NCBI RefSeq assembly: GCF_016901835.1
Contig: NZ_JACJKX010000009.1
Span: 1-64,000, forward strand
Direction of reading: 5' to 3'
Source: Parasutterella secunda
GTDB taxonomy: Bacteria > Pseudomonadota > Gammaproteobacteria > Burkholderiales > Burkholderiaceae_F
DNA length: 64,000 bases
The stretch's first letter is position 1. The number at the start of each line of letters is the position of its first letter. This document shows, piece after piece, positions 43,447-52,424 of the stretch. The notes beneath the pieces are model-generated. The model did not search any database, had not been told where the DNA came from, and saw only the letters and a list, made by a program, of their open reading frames with translations. The translations under genes and the position numbers were made by a program.

Positions 43447-44277
43447 CTAACGTGCTGCGAGTATTTTTTTCAAAGCTTTGCTTTGGGCTTCTAATTGTTT
43501 CGGGGCCACACCCTGAAGTTGTTTAATTGTGTGCTCGTATTCTGTCAAAAAAAGCTCTTTGTACTGTTTAAAGTCGCCGGTTTCATAATAGTTCAGCAAC
43601 GAGATTAAGTAGCCCTGCACAGCCCCTTCTCTTAAAAAAATGGGAGTAACTTTATGTGCAGCCATGATTGCTGTTTGAACCAATCTCGCTGTACGCTTGT
43701 TGCAGTCTTTAAAATACTGCAGATAAGCTAAATTGCAGTGAGCAAACACTGCCTGTTCAAACGGATCATTAATCGTTAAAGCCACATCCAGCAAACGTTG
43801 CAACTGTTCTTCCAATAAGTAGGGATTATCCAACGGCACATAGTCGGATCCGGATATTGTCACGTAATTTCGGCGAACTTGTCCCCTATCATGAGACTGC
43901 AAAAGCTTGTCAGATACTTTTGAATGTATTGTACAAACGTAGTGTTTAGTTAAAACGGATTCAATTTTTTCGTCGGACGACAATGTAACGTCAACAAAAG
44001 CATCCCTCAAATTGATCAGCATCATTGCGTCTTGCATCGTTTTACCGTTCTCGGTAAACCCGTATTTCAACAGTAACGTAGCACCTTTTTTCGAATACTG
44101 ATTACCTTCAATCTTGCTGGAGACAAAAGCATAATAGATAGAACGTTCTTCAAACGTTTGATGATCTGAAACAAACTGTTCAAGTGAATACTGTTTTGAC
44201 AATGCCCGCAAATATTGTTTCTCTTCAGAAGAGAAAATCGGACGATAGTCAAAATACTCGGGAGAAAATTCCATCAT
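43447..44277 (-). CDS. Fic-family protein with degenerate active-site motif
   Basis: 276 residues. The Fic core is recognisable: an inhibitory-helix motif SSKIEGN at 53-59 and the signature region FAHCNLAYLQYFKDCNKRTA at about 178-197. However, the catalytic histidine of HPFx(D/E)GN(G/K)R is replaced: the motif reads Q187-Y-F-K-D-C-N-K-R, so both His and the first Gly are missing. AMP transfer by the usual mechanism is therefore doubtful. I recall a Fic subgroup with an LQPF-type motif, so this may be a conserved variant, not decay. AAGGA lies just upstream of the start. Confidence 0.75.
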   Translation of the reverse strand: MMEFSPEYFDYRPIFSSEEKQYLRALSKQYSLEQFVSDHQTFEERSIYYAFVSSKIEGNQYSKKGATLLLKYGFTENGKTMQDAMMLINLRDAFVDVTLSSDEKIESVLTKHYVCTIHSKVSDKLLQSHDRGQVRRNYVTISGSDYVPLDNPYLLEEQLQRLLDVALTINDPFEQAVFAHCNLAYLQYFKDCNKRTARLVQTAIMAAHKVTPIFLREGAVQGYLISLLNYYETGDFKQYKELFLTEYEHTIKQLQGVAPKQLEAQSKALKKILAAR

Positions 44278-44458
44278 TCTTTCCTTAAAACGCTCCGCAC
44301 ACTATCGTAACTTGTTTGAATGTACTTTGTCTTGAGGTCTATTTCATTTTAATTTGAAATCAATTTTGCAGACTTCACTACAATAATGGGACATATCAAG
44401 ATTGCTACTTTTGCGAGCGAAAATAACTCTGATAGGAACTTTTTGGGAAGGTTATGAA

Positions 44459-45100
44459 ATGAGAATCCTGATCACCGGTTTTGATCCGTTTGGCGGAGAG
44501 AAGATTAATCCCGCCTGGGAAGCTGTCAATGCTCTACCCGAAAAAATTGACGACGTTGAGATCATCAAAGTTCAGTTGCCTACAGTTTTTAAAACCTCTA
44601 CGTTAAAGCTTTTTGAGTCAATTAATCAGCTCAAACCTGACGCTGTCATTTGTGTCGGTCAGGCCGGCGGTCGCTACAACTTTAATGTTGAACGTGTTGC
44701 AATCAATATTGATGATGGCCGAATTCCCGATAACGAAGGCTATCAACCGATTGATGAAACTATCTTTGCAGACGGAGAAAATGCCTATTTTTCCAACCTT
44801 CCGATCAAGGCGATGGTTGAAGAAGTTAAAAAAGCCGGCATCCCCGCCTCCGTTTCCAATACAGCCGGGACCTACGTCTGCAATCACATTATGTATTCTC
44901 TTTTGTACTATATCCAGAAAAATCAATTACCTGTACGAGGAGGGTTTATCCATGTCCCCTATATTGCTCAACAGGTCATTGGCAAAAAGAACGTACCTTT
45001 CATGGAATTGACGACCATTACAAAAGGCCTTGAAGCAGCCATCCGTGCTATTAAAAATTACGAAGTTGATCTTAAAGTCTCCGGTGGCAAGGAGTGCTAA
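44459..45100 (+). CDS. pcp: Pyroglutamyl-peptidase I
   Basis: 213 residues from ATG 44459 (GGGAAGG upstream); an earlier in-frame start at 44402 adds residues outside the family. This cysteine peptidase (family C15) removes N-terminal pyroglutamate from peptides. The triad is visible: E79 in NVERVAINIDDGRIPDN, C141 in SNTAGTYVCNH and H165 in GGFIHVPYI. The length is standard. It is cytoplasmic and a single gene. Confidence 0.95.
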   Translation: MRILITGFDPFGGEKINPAWEAVNALPEKIDDVEIIKVQLPTVFKTSTLKLFESINQLKPDAVICVGQAGGRYNFNVERVAINIDDGRIPDNEGYQPIDETIFADGENAYFSNLPIKAMVEEVKKAGIPASVSNTAGTYVCNHIMYSLLYYIQKNQLPVRGGFIHVPYIAQQVIGKKNVPFMELTTITKGLEAAIRAIKNYEVDLKVSGGKEC

Positions 45101-45118
45101 AGAGCAAAGACATTAAAT

Positions 45119-45148
45119 CAACGGCCTTCAAACTTCGGAGGGTCGTTG
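45119..45148 (+). terminator. Weak hairpin after pcp
   Basis: CAACGGCCTT pairs with GGGGTCGTTG-type sequence (45119-45128 with 45139-45148, with G-U pairs). No T-run follows, so termination is uncertain. Confidence 0.4.
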
Positions 45149-45340
45149 AAAGGCGGATAGAGATTTTTCTAATTCAAAAGTGGGAAAAGACTGTTTTGAA
45201 AACTATCTAACCACGTTTTTCGGTTCTCTTATTTGCTCAGGCGAAAATGTCTTGTCTGAAAACATCTGCCCCTCCCCCTTGCTGAGATTAGCACTGCACA
45301 CACAGTCTACCGAGGTTAGTATACCAAGATTGCGTTTTTC

Positions 45341-46915
45341 TCAAAGTGTGCGCCAAGCTTTAAATCGCCGTTCTTCTTCAGAAAAGACCAACGCTACTTG
45401 AATGAGTTTCTTACCATTAACATTTTCTCCATAGTGCCTTGATTTGATTTGATCAACTGCAATGGCAAGTAATCGGTCTACTTCAGAAGATTTCTGAGCA
45501 TACTTAAACTCAAAGACCCAATGTCGGCTACCCACTTCGACTTCCATATCGCTACGTCCTAAAGCGTTGTGCACTTCCACTCTGGGTATCATCGCTGCAC
45601 CAATCAAAAGTACTTGAAGGTAGGCTTTACAACTAGCCTCATCGGTGATTGGATAACGTTGATAATCAATGGCGTTGACCGCGTTATTAAATTGCTCGAC
45701 AACTTCGTCAGTCGTTCCTTGAGCCATCACAGTTGAAAGAGGAGAAGTGCCTGGAATACGAAGACGTTTGCCGTTGAGCAATTCATCGGCATAGAGTTGA
45801 GCCATAGAGACTGCGACCTCTTCATTCGGATAACCTAAAACGGCATATTGATCCTCAGTAACTTCCTTAATCGTGTAGTAACCTGCTTGAGTTAACAGAA
45901 CATCTAAACCAATTTCTTCGTACTGTCGTGCAGAACCTAACTCAGAAAGTCTCAACTCTTTATGTTCGCCGTAAGAAATGGGTCTGGCCAAAGCATGATT
46001 GACAAGATACTTCATGAGTACAGCAGGTTGACCACCACTCGAGTACCAGTAATTCTGAAAACCACGATCCGGGCGATTAAAGAAATTCAAAACCGACCAA
46101 GGACAATAGACGCGATGTTGTGCTTTTTCATCAAAACAAAACCCATTGTAATTTTGTTTGAGTTTGTTTAAAACGTCCTCTACTGATGTCTGCAAAGTTG
46201 ACGATGCATTTAAGAGATAGTCGTGAAAATTCGTTTTAATTTCTTCTTCGGTGTACCCGAGCAATGAGCCATAGAGAGGATCTAAAGAAATATCTTGAAG
46301 ATTGTTAAAAGCCGAAAAGATACTGGTATTGCTGAACTTAGTGATCCCCGTCATGAAGAAAAAACGTTGGCAACCTTCGTTAGATTTCAAAGTCAGAAAA
46401 AATTGACTCATAAGCGAACGCACGCCTGCAAATAATTCCGGTTGATCCAGGCACGCCGTAAGAGGCGCATCATATTCATCAACGAGAATCACCAATGAGC
46501 TTGGTTTAAGACCGGAGAGCCAGTTGGAAAGCTTAAGGATTAAGAAAGGTTCATTTTTCTCACACAGAAAACCTGCAGCAGAGAATTTCAAACGAAGCAT
46601 TTCAGTAAAGTTCGTTGAAAATTGGGCCACACTGTTAAATTCTTTAAGTTCCGAAAAATCTAACCGGACTACTGGATAGGTTTTATCGTTCCAAAGCTTT
46701 TCAATAGCTAAGCTCTGGAAGTCTTTGAGACCACTTTTAAACAAGGACTCAAAGGTAGAGACTAATAACGACTTACCAAATCGTCTTGGTCGAGCTAAAA
46801 AAATCTTCCCTCTGGTTTGAGCTAAACGGTAGACCAAGCTGGTTTTGTCTACATAAATCTCGTTGTTTTCTCTCAGGGTGCTAAAACTTGATGTTCCAAG
46901 AGGAAGGGCTCTCAT
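45341..46915 (-). CDS. AAA-ATPase-like / PD-(D/E)XK nuclease-family protein, copy 2
   Basis: 524 residues from ATG 46915 (the longer TTG start at 46930 is less likely). It is a paralogue of the gene at 9947-11530 along the whole length: P-loop ARPRRFGKSLL near residue 40, Walker B VILVDEYDAPLT, the block MTGITKFSNTSIFSAFNNLQ in the middle, and a C-terminal DMEVEV...WVFEFKYAQ nuclease core. Both proteins keep the catalytic-looking residues. The nucleotide sequences differ considerably, so this is an old duplication or independent acquisition. There is no obvious operon partner. Confidence 0.87.
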   Translation of the reverse strand: MRALPLGTSSFSTLRENNEIYVDKTSLVYRLAQTRGKIFLARPRRFGKSLLVSTFESLFKSGLKDFQSLAIEKLWNDKTYPVVRLDFSELKEFNSVAQFSTNFTEMLRLKFSAAGFLCEKNEPFLILKLSNWLSGLKPSSLVILVDEYDAPLTACLDQPELFAGVRSLMSQFFLTLKSNEGCQRFFFMTGITKFSNTSIFSAFNNLQDISLDPLYGSLLGYTEEEIKTNFHDYLLNASSTLQTSVEDVLNKLKQNYNGFCFDEKAQHRVYCPWSVLNFFNRPDRGFQNYWYSSGGQPAVLMKYLVNHALARPISYGEHKELRLSELGSARQYEEIGLDVLLTQAGYYTIKEVTEDQYAVLGYPNEEVAVSMAQLYADELLNGKRLRIPGTSPLSTVMAQGTTDEVVEQFNNAVNAIDYQRYPITDEASCKAYLQVLLIGAAMIPRVEVHNALGRSDMEVEVGSRHWVFEFKYAQKSSEVDRLLAIAVDQIKSRHYGENVNGKKLIQVALVFSEEERRFKAWRTL

Positions 46916-47131
46916 GACTAATCTCAACAAACAAAAGTTATCATCGCCTCAATTGTATCGTAGCTGATTTGAATTATGAACTAGCTTGATTATGAGGATT
47001 GAGATAACCTGACATCGAAATCCAATTTCGACTAAAGACAAAAATAACTAATGTTTAATGCCAACCAATTCAACGCAATGCAAATGTTTAATTTTTTTTT
47101 GACATTTGATATTTCTAGCAAATCTCAAAAA

Positions 47132-47884
47132 TTAATTTTTCCACAATTTTGCCTTAATACAAGCATTTTTTACGAAAGAATTCTCATTTTTTTGAATTTT
47201 TTCAATACGTTGGGCCCGTTCACATTCCCAAGCGTCTACCGGATACATTTTGTCCCATGCCGTCATAAGTTTTCTTTGTTGATCACTTAACCGGAATCTC
47301 GGATAAGCTGCCGCCATATAAAGATGTGTTCTGGCAATCTGTCCTCGAGCTCTTTCGGGCGGCTCGGCACGTCTTCCTTCGATTTTCATTTCACACGTAC
47401 CGAAACTACTCTTGGCGTGAGGCAGCATTTGGAAATTGTAATTTTGACGGGCTGCATTCACCGCCCCGATGGCCGGATAGAGGTTATACATATCCGCCTG
47501 CATAAAACGATAGTCAAGATTGGCTCGTTCTGCGCATCGCCGACCCTTATAAGCCTTCCCCTTATTGTTGATGCAAACCGGATCACCCTCTCGCCACTCT
47601 TTAAAGAAACGCCCGAAGTTTTCCGCTGCAACAACGTGTTCCCATTCGACTCTTGTTGCCCGCTTCTGATGCTTTTGTGCAATAAAGCCGGCAGGCAACG
47701 TTATATTTTTCTTTTCGTCAAATTCCGCTCCGCAATAAAGTGTGACACGATGATCGTAATAAACCTGACGCTCAAGCAACTGCTTGGCTTTGTTAAAGGA
47801 ATCATTAACTGTATTGCCTTGGGAAAAACTTAGTGTCGGAATAAGCGCAAAGACAAATGCGGCTAGTTTTAAAGATGATTTCAT
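47132..47884 (-). CDS. endA: Endonuclease I (periplasmic/secreted)
   Basis: A 250-residue nuclease of the EndA/NucM family that cuts double-stranded DNA non-specifically in the periplasm. The signal peptide MKSSLKLAAFVFALIPTLSFS is clear. The active-site block EWEHVVAAENF and the DMYNLYPAIGAVNAARQNYNF motif are present, with paired cysteines (CINNKGKAYKGRRC) for disulfides. It may be linked to nutrient use of DNA or defence against incoming DNA. Confidence 0.92.
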   Translation of the reverse strand: MKSSLKLAAFVFALIPTLSFSQGNTVNDSFNKAKQLLERQVYYDHRVTLYCGAEFDEKKNITLPAGFIAQKHQKRATRVEWEHVVAAENFGRFFKEWREGDPVCINNKGKAYKGRRCAERANLDYRFMQADMYNLYPAIGAVNAARQNYNFQMLPHAKSSFGTCEMKIEGRRAEPPERARGQIARTHLYMAAAYPRFRLSDQQRKLMTAWDKMYPVDAWECERAQRIEKIQKNENSFVKNACIKAKLWKN

Positions 47885-47995
47885 TTCAAATATTTTAAAC
47901 TTTTCAAATGGTTATACAATTCAACCCAAAGCAAAGAATCGTTGAGCGATCCGTGTTTATTACGATCGATCGGCCGTCCGAAGACGGCTGAGATT

Positions 47996-49270
47996 TTAGT
48001 CGTCATAGGTGGAAATAGCCGTAAACAGTACTTCCGTTCCTAACATGAAATCATCCAACTTCATCTTCTCCTTCCAATTGTGCGAACCGTCCTGATTGGC
48101 CACAAAAATCATCGTGATGGGAACACCCATATCGGCCATAACTGCAGAATCGTGTCCGGCGCCGCTCGGAATATCCATGACTTCAATGTCGGCTTTTTTG
48201 GCGGCAGCCTTTAAGTGTTCAAACAGTTCCGGATCCACATCGGCCGCTTTGCAAACAAGCGTACGGTCAAATTCAAATGTGACGCCCCTGTCAGCCCCCG
48301 TTGCATTAGCTTCAGCAACCAAAAGCTTATGGAAGCGATCAAGCGTATCCATGGATAGACTTCTCATGTCCACACTGAAGCTCACCTCTCCGGGGATAAT
48401 TGCAATGGCTGCCGAAGGTGCAGTATTAAAGACGCCGACCGTGAATACCAGATCCTCACCTCTGACCAACCACTCCGCCCAGTGACGCTCCATCTTCATT
48501 AAGAGATCACTCATGGCCAACACCGCATCATGTCGATATTGTTTGTCCACCGCACCGGAGTGCGCCGTCACACCGATACAACGACACGTTTTGTGCCGCA
48601 GGTTACCGCGAATACCCGTCACGATACCGACGCGGGCTTTCTTTTGAGAGTCCAGGGTCGGTCCCTGCTCGATATGAAGTTCAGTGAAAGCTGCGATCTT
48701 AGAAAAATCGATAGCCGGATCCGTGCGGACCATATCCTCCGGATTAAAGCCTGCTTCACGCACGGCCTCAGCCAAGGTCTGATCTTTTGAACGATGTTTC
48801 AGAGCCAAGTCTTCTGCAGTCAATTGACCGGCCATAGCTAATGAGCCGACATAGGCTTTGCCGAACCAGGAACTTTCTTCCATACGGAAGACAACCATTG
48901 TCACGTCGCGTTGAGGCTCAAAACCGATCTTTCTCATCCACCACAGAGTGGTTATTGCGGCCACAACTCCTGCCAGACCGTCATAATGTCCGCCTTGCGG
49001 CACACTGTCGGCGTGCGATCCGGTCATATAGCAAGGAAGCGATCGATCTTTACCCGGCAGAGTTAAGAATAAATTGCCGCAACGATCAACCTTAATTTCC
49101 AGGTTGAGCTCTCGGGCTATATTTTTCAGGTATTCATGAGCCTGATTTTCAAGAGGCCCATAACCTTGGCGGGAAATGCCTCTGACGGGATCCTTGGAAA
49201 ATTCACGGATATCGTTAAATACCTTCTCAGCAAAAGCGCGTGCACCTTCGCGCAAACGTTGTTCAGACAT
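47996..49270 (-). CDS. M20 family amidohydrolase (AllC/N-carbamoyl-amino-acid hydrolase type)
   Basis: 424 residues from ATG 49270 (GGAG 7 bases upstream; an earlier frame from 49312 lacks support). The zinc-ligand blocks are GSHADSVPQGGHYDGLAGVV, then EESSWFGKAYVGS and ELHIEQGPTLDSQ, a pattern typical of allantoate amidohydrolase, beta-ureidopropionase and L-N-carbamoylase. The exact substrate cannot be chosen. It is cytoplasmic and a single gene. A 124-base AT-rich gap follows on its far side. Confidence 0.88.
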   Translation of the reverse strand: MSEQRLREGARAFAEKVFNDIREFSKDPVRGISRQGYGPLENQAHEYLKNIARELNLEIKVDRCGNLFLTLPGKDRSLPCYMTGSHADSVPQGGHYDGLAGVVAAITTLWWMRKIGFEPQRDVTMVVFRMEESSWFGKAYVGSLAMAGQLTAEDLALKHRSKDQTLAEAVREAGFNPEDMVRTDPAIDFSKIAAFTELHIEQGPTLDSQKKARVGIVTGIRGNLRHKTCRCIGVTAHSGAVDKQYRHDAVLAMSDLLMKMERHWAEWLVRGEDLVFTVGVFNTAPSAAIAIIPGEVSFSVDMRSLSMDTLDRFHKLLVAEANATGADRGVTFEFDRTLVCKAADVDPELFEHLKAAAKKADIEVMDIPSGAGHDSAVMADMGVPITMIFVANQDGSHNWKEKMKLDDFMLGTEVLFTAISTYDD

Positions 49271-49436
49271 AGCGGCTCTCCGCAGAAAGAAAAAACACCT
49301 TCTATTGTCCACGCAAAAAAGATCAAATACAAGTACTCGACTGCGTTGACTTCTCTAGGTTCTTATTTCTTAGGAAAGACATCCTCTAATCTCAAAACAA
49401 TATTAATTAAATATCAAATAACTGTTTAATTAATAG

Positions 49437-50138
49437 TTAATTAATATCTAGAATCTTTTTAATTTCTGAGAGATGCTCAATTTCAAAATCAGGTTTGATA
49501 TCCGTCGTGTTTGGTTTGTGACTTGGGTTATACCAACAGGATTGAATCCCGGCGTTTTTAGCGCCCAATATGTCACTTGTGAGTGAATCGCCGACAATCA
49601 GAATACGTTCACGATCGACGGTCGGGATCGTCTCAAACACCTTGTCAAAAAACAAAACAGAAGGCTTTTCTGCGCCCAGTTTCTCTGAAAGGAAAACACC
49701 GTCAAGAAGATGAATCAAACCGGAACGCGTGAGTTTCCCGGTTTGAGCAACAATGGTGCCGTTAGACGCTGCGTATTGAGGAATAACCCCCTTGAGGGAC
49801 TTCACCAATTCGTAACTGTTGTCACGGAAAACGACAGTCTCCCCCAGCCGCTTTTGATAAGCTTTGTCAAATGCGTCGCAATCAACCGAACGAATACCCA
49901 CCTGACTGAAAAAAGTTTCAAAGCGCTTGACGAGTATCTCCTTTTTGCTCATCTCGCCTCTTTCCAAACGTTTCCAATAGTCTGCATTAATGGCGCTGTA
50001 GAGACAAAGCATCTCATCGGTGCACACACCTAAATCAAAGTCTTTAAATAATGAGCGGATGGAAATGTCCTCGGCTGCTAGAAAATCGAGCAACGTTCCG
50101 TCAACGTCCCAAAGCAGGATATCAAAGGGTTTGGTCAT
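49437..50138 (-). CDS. yjjG: YjjG-like HAD nucleotidase
   Basis: A 233-residue haloacid dehalogenase-type phosphatase. The nucleophile motif I is DVDGTLLD (about residues 11-18), motif II is AASNGT and motif III/IV is VGDSLTSDILGAKNAG. The helical cap between them fits the YjjG pyrimidine 5'-nucleotidase group, which clears non-canonical nucleotides. The stop lies in an AT-rich TTAATTAATA repeat stretch at 49400-49447. Confidence 0.85.
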   Translation of the reverse strand: MTKPFDILLWDVDGTLLDFLAAEDISIRSLFKDFDLGVCTDEMLCLYSAINADYWKRLERGEMSKKEILVKRFETFFSQVGIRSVDCDAFDKAYQKRLGETVVFRDNSYELVKSLKGVIPQYAASNGTIVAQTGKLTRSGLIHLLDGVFLSEKLGAEKPSVLFFDKVFETIPTVDRERILIVGDSLTSDILGAKNAGIQSCWYNPSHKPNTTDIKPDFEIEHLSEIKKILDIN

Positions 50139-50199
50139 CGGTGGGAATCCTTTCCTGAAAGATACCGACTATTGTACTGAGCGTTGAGAAGATTTTGTC

Positions 50200-50227
50200 T
50201 CGGGAGGCTCACCAGGCTGCCTCCCGA
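50200..50227. terminator. Hairpin between esterase and yjjG genes
   Basis: A perfect 9-bp stem TCGGGAGGC/GCCTCCCGA with a 10-base loop, 5 bases past the esterase stop on the minus strand. The following minus-strand bases are not T-rich. Confidence 0.55.
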
Positions 50228-50232
50228 AAATT

Positions 50233-51264
50233 TCAATGCCAAACGCGTTTTAAGAAATCCGCTAATAGGCGATAATGTTGAGCGGTTTCCGGTGCTTTCG
50301 GATTCAGATAATACTGAACGTGAGATTGAGCCTCGTAAACGATGAGTTCACTGGGCACATGATTGAGCAACAGGCGTGTATGCATTCTTACCGTGTTACT
50401 TAAGAAAAGATCACGCGTACCGGACAAAAGAAGCGTCGGAGGAAATGATTTCAGAGCAGAATCAGCAGCATAGACCGGAGAAATCAAGGGATCTTTCAAA
50501 TTGTGTCCGTTGGCGTAAAGTCGAGCGGCCGTTTTAATCAGACGGTCATAACTTCCGAGGACATTATCCACGCCATCGTTGACCCAATAGCTGTCACCGA
50601 TCTTATCCATATCCGCCCAGGGGCTGCCCGCAATCAGCGCAGCGGGCATCTGAACGCCTGCGGCATGTGCTTGAAGCGCCAAAACCAGCGTCATGGCGCC
50701 GCCCGTGGAGCTGCCGAACACAGCAATATTGTCCGCACCGTAAAGTTTGACCGCTTCCCGATAGGCCGCAAAAGCATCATCGATAGCGGCCGGGAACGGA
50801 AATTCAGGCGCCATACGGTAGTCAACGCAGATCACCTTATAACCGTTTTGTGCTGCCATCGGAATGGCTTCGCCGATACAGGACACGCCGTGCCCTAATA
50901 TATATCCGCCACCGTGAATATAGAAAATGACTTTGTTTTGAGCTTCCTTGGCAATTGTTTTAGGTGTGAGGACGAATACCGGAATACCAGCTAGTTTGCT
51001 TTCCTCGACCTTTACCCCTAACGCTCGGGCCGATGCCAAATAAGCCTGCCCGGCACTCTGGGCATAATTTTTAGCTATCTGATGAACCTCTTCGGCAGTC
51101 TGGACTTTTGACTGCCACAAATCGGGAGCCGGAGCATTGACCGAGGCGGCCATTTCCTCACTTAGGGTTGGAGGAGCCGGAAAGTGACGGTTCTGAGGAA
51201 GAGCGACAGCTACCGCTGTCAACGATAAGCAACTGACGGCTACTAAAATTTGATTGATACGCAT
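50233..51264 (-). CDS. Exported alpha/beta-hydrolase esterase (HSL family)
   Basis: 343 residues with a signal peptide (MRINQILVAVSCLSLTAVAV, then ALP). The hormone-sensitive-lipase features are the oxyanion motif HGGGYILGHG and the nucleophile elbow FGSSTGG (S in G-x-S-x-G). A late histidine near SHVQYYL completes the triad. It probably hydrolyses small esters in the periplasm. Confidence 0.85.
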   Translation of the reverse strand: MRINQILVAVSCLSLTAVAVALPQNRHFPAPPTLSEEMAASVNAPAPDLWQSKVQTAEEVHQIAKNYAQSAGQAYLASARALGVKVEESKLAGIPVFVLTPKTIAKEAQNKVIFYIHGGGYILGHGVSCIGEAIPMAAQNGYKVICVDYRMAPEFPFPAAIDDAFAAYREAVKLYGADNIAVFGSSTGGAMTLVLALQAHAAGVQMPAALIAGSPWADMDKIGDSYWVNDGVDNVLGSYDRLIKTAARLYANGHNLKDPLISPVYAADSALKSFPPTLLLSGTRDLFLSNTVRMHTRLLLNHVPSELIVYEAQSHVQYYLNPKAPETAQHYRLLADFLKRVWH

Positions 51265-51374
51265 ATCGACCTCCTGATATCAGGAAACAATGTAGCAGAT
51301 GTTTGCTTTTGTATTGAGTCAGCAAGTGCTTGTTTTTTGCCTATTTCAGGAAACTGATGTTACAGACAAGACAA

Positions 51375-51397
51375 AGGCCTGAGTCTGACTCAGGCCT
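51375..51397 (-). terminator. Terminator after the RHH gene
   Basis: A perfect 10-bp stem AGGCCTGAGT/ACTCAGGCCT with a 3-base loop, followed on the minus strand by TTGTCTTGTCT. It lies 12 bases after the RHH gene stop at 51409. Confidence 0.7.
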
Positions 51398-51408
51398 CGG
51401 GAAACACT

Positions 51409-51666
51409 TTAGCGGGTTAAACCGTTTTTGAGCGCCGTCGATACGGCTGCATTGATATAGGCTGCGCGAGACAGTCCCAGTTCGTGAGCAGCTTCATCAA
51501 CCGAATGCAAGAGCGACTCTGAAATGGTGAGCGTGATTTGCTTTTTCTTTTTAGAGACAGCTTCCTTTTTGACGCCGGAGGCGGAATCTAAAAATTGATC
51601 AACCGCTTTCTCGTCGAGCTCTTTTCTGTCACCCTGCGGCTTTTTACGCAACATAGTAATGGCCAT
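51409..51666 (-). CDS. Ribbon-helix-helix partition partner (ParG-like)
   Basis: 85 residues. A basic, flexible N-terminal half (LRKKPQGDRKELDEKAVDQF...KKKKQ) is followed by an RHH fold (ITLTISESLLHSVDEAAHEL, then SRAAYINAAVSTALK). This is the usual organisation of ParG/CopG-type DNA-binding partners of small ParA proteins. It lies 68 bases downstream of parA on the same strand; an identical 17-bp repeat precedes both genes and is a likely operator or centromere. Confidence 0.75.
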   Translation of the reverse strand: MAITMLRKKPQGDRKELDEKAVDQFLDSASGVKKEAVSKKKKQITLTISESLLHSVDEAAHELGLSRAAYINAAVSTALKNGLTR

Positions 51667-51702
51667 ATCAAACCTCTAAGTAACCATTAATTCAGAATGG
51701 TT

Positions 51703-51719
51703 TTAATATTAAATTAATC
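51703..51719. repeat. 17-bp direct repeat, copy 1 (upstream of the RHH gene)
   Basis: TTAATATTAAATTAATC, identical to 52408-52424. It contains the palindrome TTAATATTAA. It lies between parA and the RHH gene and is probably bound by the RHH protein. Confidence 0.65.
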
Positions 51720-51734
51720 ACATTTAAATATCAA

Positions 51735-52376
51735 TTAGAGATTGTATATTGCCTCAGCCAGCGCCTTTAATTCAGAGCAGGCTTTCGGATCTTTCGGGCG
51801 CATTTCAAAAACGCTCAACCCGGCTCCGCCCGCAGTCGCAAAGGCTTTTCGTCTGCCGATTGCGCGATCCAGGAACTTCATCTCCTCGCATTGCTTCATC
51901 ACCTCGGCGGCTTCCTGGTTATCGGCCCCCTGACTGTCAGCACACGAGAGGAAACAATAGGCATCAAAATCCGCGCCGATATCCCTTGCATCACGGATGA
52001 TATCTTCAAGCTTTGACAGGGCCCAGACGTCATAACTTCTAGGTTGCACCGGTACCAACAAAATATCGCAGACCAAAAGTGCCGCACGAAGAGCTCCAGT
52101 GTCACGACCGCCCACATCAATAATGATGTCTTCCCATTTATTGATCTGGGTCTCAATCTGGGATTTGAGCGTTCTCGCGTCCGAATACGCCGAACAGGCC
52201 AAGGCGGGTTTCACTCCGTTTTCAGAGCGGATGCTCACGGCCGTCAGAGCCGACTGCTGCTCGTCCCCGTCCACAAGCCAGACCTCATGTCCGAGACTTT
52301 GGCGGTAAAGAGCAAGCTGAACAGCGGTTGTGGTTTTACCCGTTCCGCCTTTGGTATTCGCAACTGCAATAATCAT
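51735..52376 (-). CDS. parA: ParA-family partition ATPase
   Basis: A 213-residue deviant Walker ATPase of the small ParA/ParF type. The deviant Walker A is KGGTGKTT at residues 9-16, and later motifs IIIDVGGRDTGALRAAL and LLVPVQPRSYDVWALSK match the family. The short N-terminus without a DNA-binding domain fits class Ib plasmid partition systems with an RHH partner. It is not the longer chromosomal ParA/Soj type, so a plasmid or integrative-element origin is likely. No replication or integrase gene is present nearby. Confidence 0.88.
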   Translation of the reverse strand: MIIAVANTKGGTGKTTTAVQLALYRQSLGHEVWLVDGDEQQSALTAVSIRSENGVKPALACSAYSDARTLKSQIETQINKWEDIIIDVGGRDTGALRAALLVCDILLVPVQPRSYDVWALSKLEDIIRDARDIGADFDAYCFLSCADSQGADNQEAAEVMKQCEEMKFLDRAIGRRKAFATAGGAGLSVFEMRPKDPKACSELKALAEAIYNL

Positions 52377-52407
52377 AATTGTCTTCCACTATTTATTTAA
52401 TTGTGAA

Positions 52408-52424
52408 TTAATATTAAATTAATC
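52408..52424. repeat. 17-bp direct repeat, copy 2 (upstream of parA)
   Basis: TTAATATTAAATTAATC, identical to 51703-51719. It overlaps the last codons of the glycerate kinase gene, whose stop lies at 52419. Shorter relatives TTAATATTA recur at 53609-53617 and 53664-53672. Confidence 0.65.

Noticed and set aside
45180-45401. 73-codon plus-strand frame overlapping the end of the second AAA/PD-(D/E)XK gene
   Set aside because: Antisense overlap with a conserved C-terminus, no family similarity and no clear ribosome binding site.
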